NCBI RefSeq assembly: GCF_900188275.1
Contig: NZ_FZNY01000014.1
Location: forward strand, 1 to 50,349
Source: Dokdonia pacifica
Lineage (GTDB): Bacteria > Bacteroidota > Bacteroidia > Flavobacteriales > Flavobacteriaceae
Reading direction: 5' to 3'
Length of the DNA: 50,349 bases
Below, one piece after another: positions 44,779-50,349 of the stretch. The position numbers were made by a program, and so were the translations under genes. A model generated the notes under the pieces. That model did not search any database, was not told the DNA's origin, and saw only the letters and a program-made list of their open reading frames with translations. Each line of letters opens with the position of its first letter. Position 1 is the stretch's first letter.

Positions 44779-45414
44779 ATGGAAACACCAAGTATTGTTG
44801 ATACGCTGATACAGAATATCACTACCGATCAAGAACTCTTAAAAGATGCTGATGCAAAGATTACCCAAGCCAAAGAAGAAAAAGTAACTGTTGCAGATCG
44901 TCTCAAAGGCTATCGAAAAGAAGCAGAAGTTTTTTTAAAGTATGCAAATGAAGAACAAAAGAAACAGATTGAAGCCCTTGGCTTTGATACTGCTGAAACT
45001 AGAAGTTCATTAAATGATGTGGCCACACGAGCATTAAACATTATTATGGAGACTAAAGGTAATTCACTTACCAATGATGAGCTTTATACCATCTATGCAG
45101 GGAGTCATAAAAGCCCAAAAGATGCGCTAAACTATACCGCCTTTAATATTAAATGTAGACCATTGTTTAATAGCCAGCGATTAATTCGCAAAAAAGCAGC
45201 AGAGGGATTGTCTTCTCGTGAGGATATCATTTCACTCAATGGTACGCCTATTAAAAAGGAAGAACGAAAAGACGGTGTAGTGGAAGTAAAAGAAACATCT
45301 GAAATAAAAGATGATGCAAAGCAAGCTGAAAAGAAAGAAGCGTCCAAAACCATTGCTCTTAAAAAAGGGACACCTAACAAGAAGAAAGATGATACGACAG
45401 CAACAAAAAAGTAA
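44779..45414 (+). CDS. Hypothetical helical protein with lysine-rich tail
   Basis: 211 residues: a coiled-coil-like N-terminus (KDADAKITQAKEEKVTVADRL), a middle helical domain (RSSLNDVATRALNIIMETKGNSLTNDELYTIYAG), and a long Lys/Glu/Ala-rich C-terminal tail (KDDAKQAEKKEASKTIALKKG, KKKDDTTATKK) like histone-like or DNA-coating tails. No family is recognised. It belongs to the + strand accessory operon and overlaps the next gene by 26 bases. DNA binding is plausible from composition only. Confidence 0.6.
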   Translation: METPSIVDTLIQNITTDQELLKDADAKITQAKEEKVTVADRLKGYRKEAEVFLKYANEEQKKQIEALGFDTAETRSSLNDVATRALNIIMETKGNSLTNDELYTIYAGSHKSPKDALNYTAFNIKCRPLFNSQRLIRKKAAEGLSSREDIISLNGTPIKKEERKDGVVEVKETSEIKDDAKQAEKKEASKTIALKKGTPNKKKDDTTATKK

Positions 45415-45802
45415 GGCAATAGATAACGCCTTATGGTTAAACTTTGAACATCGTAGAACTGATAAAGAGTACGGCGTTATTCAAAGTATTGAACATGATT
45501 ATTTAATAGTGCCTGTCGATCATCCAACCGTTGTTGGAGAAACCTTTGAAATATTACCTGAAAGTTACACTTCCCTTTCCTATGATAGGATTGCCGAAAT
45601 CTTTGCAGACCTTAATCCATTATGGTTTTGGGAGGAGCTTAAAGGAACCTTTGGAACTTTGAACGGAGAGCTTCTCAGGTTTTTGCTTGCCTATGACATT
45701 CCGCTTGAAAAACTGATTCGCTATAGCTTATCTGCTCGTGGGTATGACAAGGAAATGCAATGGGTTGGATTTAATAAAGCTAAGGAGATTTGGTTGGAAT
45801 AA
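45389..45802 (+). CDS. Hypothetical protein with WxxxEELKGT-like helical domain
   Basis: 137 residues from ATG 45389 (MIRQQQKSKAID), chosen over earlier starts that would overlap the preceding gene by more than 100 bases. A short strand-rich segment (EYGVIQSIEHDYLIVPVDHPTVVGETFEILP) precedes a helical C-terminus (AEIFADLNPLWFWEELKGTF, ARGYDKEMQWVGFNKAKEIWLE). No family is recognised. It is the last gene of the run and is followed by a good terminator. Confidence 0.65.
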   Translation: MIRQQQKSKAIDNALWLNFEHRRTDKEYGVIQSIEHDYLIVPVDHPTVVGETFEILPESYTSLSYDRIAEIFADLNPLWFWEELKGTFGTLNGELLRFLLAYDIPLEKLIRYSLSARGYDKEMQWVGFNKAKEIWLE

Positions 45803-45812
45803 ATGAATATAT

Positions 45813-45840
45813 AAAAGCTCACTTTCTAAAGTGGGCTTTT
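45813..45840 (+). terminator. Terminator ending the + strand accessory operon
   Basis: AAAAGCTCACTTT (45813-45825) pairs with AAAGTGGGCTTTT (45828-45840), one G-T pair aside. A second small hairpin ATTACGG/CCGTAAT follows at 45854-45871. Confidence 0.85.
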
Positions 45841-45947
45841 AACTTCTAAGTCAATTACGGCTTCCCGTAATAAAATATCTAATTTCTTATGTATTGTTAT
45901 AGAGTCCTTTTAAGAAGAATTTTAAATAACATATCAAAACTTTAGTT

Positions 45948-47636
45948 ATGGATCAATTAAAAATCATCAAAAGATTATTAATACTATTAATCTACATTTC
46001 TTTCTCAGTTGGCTATTGCCAGACTAAAATAGGCTTTTCAGCGCCATACCAAACTATAAACTCTAATTCTAAGAATATACAAGTTGTCATAAAAAACTAT
46101 GATTACGATAAAAAGGTTAATGAGAATCATCATTTTTTAAAGCTTAAAATTTCTCATGCTAATGCTAAGTTCAATGAACTTTTGATAGGAATTTCTAATG
46201 ATAAAAAATTAGAATTTGTAGTAGACACCTCAAATAAAGAAAGTATTGTAAATATTCCTATATATAAAAATATAGGTTTGGAGGATGAAGAGTTAACCTT
46301 AATATTAGAGATCAGTACTCCTAATGAAGGTTATGAGATCATTCAAAGTAAACAAATTCTATATTTTAAAGGACAATCAATTACAAAATTAGGATTTAAA
46401 TCAAAGGAAACCACTATAAAAATAACAGAGTCAAAAAAACAGGTCATCGAGATTCCTTACGAAATAACATCTTCAATACCAATTGAAGAAGATATTGAGG
46501 TAATAATAAAAACTAAAGGGCTTGAAAACTTATCTCCTAAGATAGTTGCTAAATACGAAAAACCATTTAAAGGAAGTTACTCAAATGATAAAATTATAAT
46601 AAAATTAGATGATTCAAATCTATCAAGTAAAAATAGATTAATAGAAAAAGAACAACAAAACTTAACTAAAAACTTACTCTCTCTGAAAAGGTTTGTTTTA
46701 GAAATAGATTCTATTTATTTCAAATCTCAACCTAAATCTCAACAAATAATTAAAGTTGACGAATTAAATAAAGAGAAAATTGTTTATGTAGAGCGTTCAT
46801 TAACTAAGTCATCTTTTTCTGGAAATTCTTATAATTTTTTTGGCGGGACTAATTTCGATTTAGAAGACAATCTAGAGGCTAATAGTTTTTATTCTGAAAT
46901 AGATGTTTTTTTACCCGATTTGTCAGGTGAAAGAACAGCAAAATACGGAATAAGAGCAGGGCTATATAAAACAAATAGTGTGTCTCAATTACTTGAGCTT
47001 TCAGAAAATCAAGAAGTCATAGAGATTTTAGATGAACAATCAAATTCAGAAGAAATTTTCTTTGAACGAAAACAAGTTAGGCGTGTGCCTAGTGTTTCGA
47101 TAGAAAATTTAGGTTTATTCTTTGAAGCATTTATTAATTTAAAAGAAACAATTAAAGAAGATTTTGTTTTTAGACTTATGGTAGGTCCTCATGTTGAGGT
47201 CATACAACGTACAGAAACTACAACCTTTAACAATGAAGACTTATTTTCATTGGGGGTAGAAAGTATTTCTGTAAGTGATTTAGCAGAAAATCAAGAACTA
47301 CAAAGCAATTTAATTAGAAGTAGTAATAGAACTTTAACTGTATATGATAGTTATTTTGCAATAGCAATGCCAACCATTTATCAAAGTAAAGGAATTGAAG
47401 TCTTTTTTAATCCATTTCTAGGAGGAGGGAACCCAGGAATTAGAGATTCTGGTCAAGAAACATCTACTTTTACCACTTTTGGAGCGTTTCAGTTTTATTT
47501 ATTAGAAAGATCAGTAGGAATTAAACTTAGCGGTGAAGTTCGTAAATACTTCGCCAGAGGCGAAGATCCTGTGATTAGTGTTAATATCTCCAAATCTATA
47601 AACCTTAAAGGACTATTTGAGCCTAAAAATGAATAA
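45948..47636 (+). CDS. Secreted protein of unknown function next to an RHS locus
   Basis: 562 residues with a signal peptide (about 1-25, ending GYCQ). The N-terminal two thirds look like repeated beta-sandwich domains (IGFSAPYQTINSNSKNIQVVIKNYD; LGFKSKETTIKITESKKQVIEIPYEI). The C-terminal third has alternating strands resembling an outer-membrane or beta-barrel-like domain (AKYGIRAGLYKTNS, VFRLMVGPHVEVIQ, GVEVFFNPFLGGGNP-like), ending KSINLKGLFEPKNE. No family is recognised and no T9SS tail is seen. It has its own terminator. It could be part of the RHS neighbourhood. Confidence 0.65.
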   Translation: MDQLKIIKRLLILLIYISFSVGYCQTKIGFSAPYQTINSNSKNIQVVIKNYDYDKKVNENHHFLKLKISHANAKFNELLIGISNDKKLEFVVDTSNKESIVNIPIYKNIGLEDEELTLILEISTPNEGYEIIQSKQILYFKGQSITKLGFKSKETTIKITESKKQVIEIPYEITSSIPIEEDIEVIIKTKGLENLSPKIVAKYEKPFKGSYSNDKIIIKLDDSNLSSKNRLIEKEQQNLTKNLLSLKRFVLEIDSIYFKSQPKSQQIIKVDELNKEKIVYVERSLTKSSFSGNSYNFFGGTNFDLEDNLEANSFYSEIDVFLPDLSGERTAKYGIRAGLYKTNSVSQLLELSENQEVIEILDEQSNSEEIFFERKQVRRVPSVSIENLGLFFEAFINLKETIKEDFVFRLMVGPHVEVIQRTETTTFNNEDLFSLGVESISVSDLAENQELQSNLIRSSNRTLTVYDSYFAIAMPTIYQSKGIEVFFNPFLGGGNPGIRDSGQETSTFTTFGAFQFYLLERSVGIKLSGEVRKYFARGEDPVISVNISKSINLKGLFEPKNE

Positions 47637-47645
47637 TATATCAAT

Positions 47646-47679
47646 AAAAAAGGGAAGTAAAATTAATTACTTCCCTTTT
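47646..47679. terminator. Bidirectional terminator between convergent genes
   Basis: GGGAAGTAA (47652-47660) pairs with TTACTTCCC (47667-47675). A-run before and T-run after serve both the gene ending 47636 and the lipoprotein gene ending 47702 on the - strand. Confidence 0.88.
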
Positions 47680-47701
47680 CATTTTAAGTTACTCTTTATG
47701 A

Positions 47702-48244
47702 TTATATTTTCAAATGAATAGTATCCGTAACTTCTTTAGATTCATTTACTAAATACTTTATTCCAGAATCAAGTCTTCCTCTAACAATATCAAAATCATA
47801 GATAGCTAATGAATCATTATCAATTATATTAAAATTCTGAATTTCAGAATTCACTTCTATTGGAAGATCTGCATCAACAGGACAATATGCATTTAAAAGA
47901 TAATTAAATTTTAAAGTATAATTTTCTGGAATCGTAATCTTTTCTCTTATTAAATCAATACAATACATTGTGAATTCATCTTTATCAAGATTTGGATTTT
48001 CAATATCATATATCCAAGTTAATGTTACTGATGTTGAATCATCTGAAAATTTAATGTTATTTTCTTTAGAAAGAACAAACTCTTTTTTCTTAATAGTTTC
48101 TAATGACCACTCTTTTAAAGATTTAGAATCACATTCTGTAACGCTTTTCGATTCTACAGATTTTTCTACTGAGTCCTTATTTTCTTTACAAGAAAAAAAT
48201 GTAACACATACGATACCAATATAAATTAACTTTTTAATTACCAT
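47702..48244 (-). CDS. Lipoprotein overlapping the RHS tip, candidate immunity protein
   Basis: 180 residues with a lipobox (CVTFFSCKEN, lipidated Cys about 19). The mature domain is mixed alpha/beta with three further Cys residues, including AYCPVDADLPIEVN, and no enzyme motif. Its ATG overlaps the stop of the RHS gene by one base (TAATG), so translation is probably coupled. A one-base overlap with a tip-bearing RHS gene and periplasmic lipidation fit an immunity lipoprotein that neutralises a periplasm- or cell-wall-acting tip. This is inference from context; family is not recognised. Confidence 0.7.
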   Translation of the reverse strand: MVIKKLIYIGIVCVTFFSCKENKDSVEKSVESKSVTECDSKSLKEWSLETIKKKEFVLSKENNIKFSDDSTSVTLTWIYDIENPNLDKDEFTMYCIDLIREKITIPENYTLKFNYLLNAYCPVDADLPIEVNSEIQNFNIIDNDSLAIYDFDIVRGRLDSGIKYLVNESKEVTDTIHLKI

Positions 48245-50349
48245 TATTTTTTAAATTTTGTTTCCGATTGTTTTCTTTCTCCCCTTCCCGTCAAAAGTTT
48301 AGTGAAAATAGTCTTCTTCACGATCCTTTGAACCTGTATTTGAGGGTTTTTACTTGTATAAGTCCATTTTCCAACTTTTACGCCACCATTATTATCTTTT
48401 CTATACTTCTCAACTAGTGATTTAGAATCAGAAGACCATCTATAGCCTCTATGACTATTACTATGCTTTGTAGATATTAGATCTATTCCATCCCATCCAT
48501 TTGCACCTCCAGAATAATCAGTACCACCAGAAAGTGCATTTATTACTGCACCAATTTCGTTTTCAGAGTTTTTATTTTTTGATTTTAGATATTCTGAATA
48601 ACCTTTTTGAGTAGCACCTTGTATAAAGTTATTATCATAGAGTACTAAATCTTCAAGCGTTTGTAATTGTGTACTGCCTCCTTCAGCTAAGAAATTTAAA
48701 GTAGTACTCGCTATTGCAAAAGATTCATTTTTATCTCCGCTAGATTCTTCTGCAACAGCTGCTGCAAATCCAAGAAACACATCATGACTAACTGCTTCGC
48801 CATCATGCTTTAATTGACCAAAACTTCCTTCAACCCATTCATCCTGATAACTACCATCAGGATTATGAGTTCTTTTTTTACCTTCTCCTTCTTGCCATGC
48901 ATACACATCATCTTTATCATCATCAGTTTCAAAAAGAAATGTTCCATCTTGTGCATAGTAATACGATTCTCCTTCTGGATCAATAAAAATAATCGGATTA
49001 TTTGCAACATTATGATAAGGAGACATATCAACATATAAATCAGCCATAGGATCAATATTCATCCATCTACCTAAAGAAGCATCATAATTTCTTGCTCCGA
49101 AGTCGTACCATTCCAGTCCAAGTTCAGGATTATTTTCTTTTCCGTTGAAGGCAAAACGTTCCGCCATGGAGTTAGAATTGGATGTAACCACGTCATTATA
49201 TCCTTTTTGCTGTAATCCAAATGGATAATAGTGTTTTTCAGATATAATTTCAGAAGAAGGTGTAATCGCCCCATCTCCATCCGAATCTGCATAGGTGAGT
49301 CTTACATTTCCTAAATGGTCTGTATAGTTAAATGCATATTGATACGAAGAGAAGGATGTAGCCTGCGTTAAAGTATTAAATTTCTGGATAGATTTAGAGG
49401 TGCTATATACTGGTTCTACATATCCTTCGGGGTGTGGAAACATTTTTAAGGATTCAACATTATTGTTATTATTCTCATAGATATATCCACCTGCATAATA
49501 GGTCGTGATAGTACTATTTTGAGACTGATCATCCACAATTTTAGCTAGTTTTATTCCAGTAGCATCGTAAATATACGTAATCGTTCCTTGCTGAGTATTT
49601 CCTTGAGAGTCAGTTGTATTGATTTTAACAATCTCAGGCAGATTTAAATGATTGTACTCAATATTATCAGTAATCCCTTTATTACGATCTTTGATCATAT
49701 TTCCATTGACATCATACTCAAAATCATCTCCTGAAGTATTTCCATCATAGAATCCCTGATTACTAATACTACTTGATGTATTGGCACTTAGATCGGTAAC
49801 ACTGAGTAATTGATTTCCGTCGTAGGTATAGGTAAGGTCATCTATCACCTCTGTACCTGATCCTAACCCTCTACGTTCTAAACCACCAATGTTACCATTT
49901 TTGTCATAACTCACATTAATAAGGCTATAACTATCTACGGTATCGAAATTAGTTCCACGCCTACTAAATCCGCTGTTAATTCTATTTAAATCATCATAGG
50001 CATATCCATAGGCTCTTATTTGATTATCAGTGTTTGCTGTTTTCCACATGGTTTGAGAAATATTTCCATTGTATAGAGGAGTAATACTTCCTGTGGCGCT
50101 CATTCCTTGTTTAGAATCATAATTGATATGAAAATGAAAAAGATCACCTTCTTTTGAGTTGTTATTATTTATATCGGTGAGCCATCCCCGTATGTTATAC
50201 TGATAGTCTACTTTCTGTAGACTCTTATTAATATTGGTTGCATAGAGATTTAAACTGCTTATTTGCGTCCCTTCATCATACATCACCATATCTCCAACTA
50301 GAGAAGGGAAGTTTTGTGTCATGGTATGTGTAGCTACTGTAGTTCCATT
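48244..50349 (-). CDS. RHS core protein, 3' part with hydrolase-like tip (5' end outside window)
   Basis: Open to the right window edge, so the N-terminal part is missing; about 701 residues are visible. The RHS core ends YDFGARNYDASLGRWMNIDP...NNPIIFIDPEGESY. The following ~240-residue tip differs from the other copy. It contains ESFAIASTTLNFLAEGG, an AVINALSGGTDYSGGANGWDG segment and a basic C-terminus. The spacing of ESFAIAS, INALSGG and GGANGWDG recalls SleB-like cell-wall hydrolases (EAxAVAxVxxNR ... DPTxGA), a tentative fold match only. Tip identity is inference. The lipoprotein gene that follows overlaps the stop and is the likely immunity partner. Confidence 0.9.
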   Translation of the reverse strand, partial: NGTTVATHTMTQNFPSLVGDMVMYDEGTQISSLNLYATNINKSLQKVDYQYNIRGWLTDINNNNSKEGDLFHFHINYDSKQGMSATGSITPLYNGNISQTMWKTANTDNQIRAYGYAYDDLNRINSGFSRRGTNFDTVDSYSLINVSYDKNGNIGGLERRGLGSGTEVIDDLTYTYDGNQLLSVTDLSANTSSSISNQGFYDGNTSGDDFEYDVNGNMIKDRNKGITDNIEYNHLNLPEIVKINTTDSQGNTQQGTITYIYDATGIKLAKIVDDQSQNSTITTYYAGGYIYENNNNNVESLKMFPHPEGYVEPVYSTSKSIQKFNTLTQATSFSSYQYAFNYTDHLGNVRLTYADSDGDGAITPSSEIISEKHYYPFGLQQKGYNDVVTSNSNSMAERFAFNGKENNPELGLEWYDFGARNYDASLGRWMNIDPMADLYVDMSPYHNVANNPIIFIDPEGESYYYAQDGTFLFETDDDKDDVYAWQEGEGKKRTHNPDGSYQDEWVEGSFGQLKHDGEAVSHDVFLGFAAAVAEESSGDKNESFAIASTTLNFLAEGGSTQLQTLEDLVLYDNNFIQGATQKGYSEYLKSKNKNSENEIGAVINALSGGTDYSGGANGWDGIDLISTKHSNSHRGYRWSSDSKSLVEKYRKDNNGGVKVGKWTYTSKNPQIQVQRIVKKTIFTKLLTGRGERKQSETKFKK
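49090..50349 (-). repeat. Right arm of the large inverted repeat (RHS core)
   Basis: Inverted counterpart of 1-1263. The outermost 95 bases are identical, followed by substitutions, near-identity over the middle of the core, and increasing divergence toward the FGAR motif. Beyond it the RHS tips are unrelated. Confidence 0.95.

Overview
The window looks like a chromosomal segment of a marine-type Flavobacteriia/Bacteroidota bacterium (Aquimarina or a relative; the genus is a guess). Evidence: AT-rich sequence, TAnnTTTG-type promoter boxes, almost no Shine-Dalgarno sequences, a secreted protein with a type IX secretion C-terminal sorting domain, Bacteroidota-style two-protein RHS loci, and a copy of the CGCTTTCGCGAAAGCG palindrome that I recall as common in flavobacterial genomes. 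No tRNA, rRNA or CRISPR array was seen.

Layout. (1) 1-2.1 kb: the 3' part of an RHS gene with a private C-terminal tip, then two small membrane proteins (RDD and DUF3592 types) and a secreted protein. (2) 3.9-15.3 kb: a 13-gene, tightly overlapping + strand operon for a type II secretion / type IV pilus-like machine. It holds pseudopilins, prepilin peptidase, GspE, secretin, GspL/M-like and GspC/PilP-like proteins and GspF, plus two unfamiliar lipoproteins and an unusual pilin-like protein with a bactofilin-like beta-helical body. (3) 15.7-24.5 kb: a full two-gene RHS locus on the - strand, convergent with the secretion operon. (4) 24.7-26.6 kb: a transposase remnant, an IS1-family transposase and a small membrane protein. 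(5) About 26.8-45.8 kb: a mobile block that looks like an integrated plasmid or mobilizable element. It has a relaxase, a mobilization accessory protein, a VirD4-type coupling protein, a second TraD-like ATPase, a Rep-like winged-helix protein, a tyrosine recombinase, two RadC/JAB proteins, an orphan adenine methylase, an XRE regulator facing a T9SS-exported FG-GAP protein, and a large NACHT-type NTPase that is a good anti-phage candidate. No VirB4 or mating-pore genes are visible. Several strongly folded intergenic regions (26.8, 29.5, 34.9, 40.7 and 41.9 kb) are candidates for oriT, oriV or att. (6) 45.9-50.3 kb: a secreted protein of unknown function, a lipoprotein that overlaps the end of an RHS gene and is a likely immunity protein, and the 3' part of that second RHS gene.

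The two window ends are inverted copies of the same RHS core (about 1.26 kb, near-identical over long tracts) followed by unrelated tips. This is either a substrate for inversion or gene conversion that could exchange toxin tips, or simply the point where an assembly broke. The strongest leads are the RHS tip/immunity cassette at the right end, the secretion operon with its bactofilin-like pilin, and the NACHT gene carried in the mobile block.
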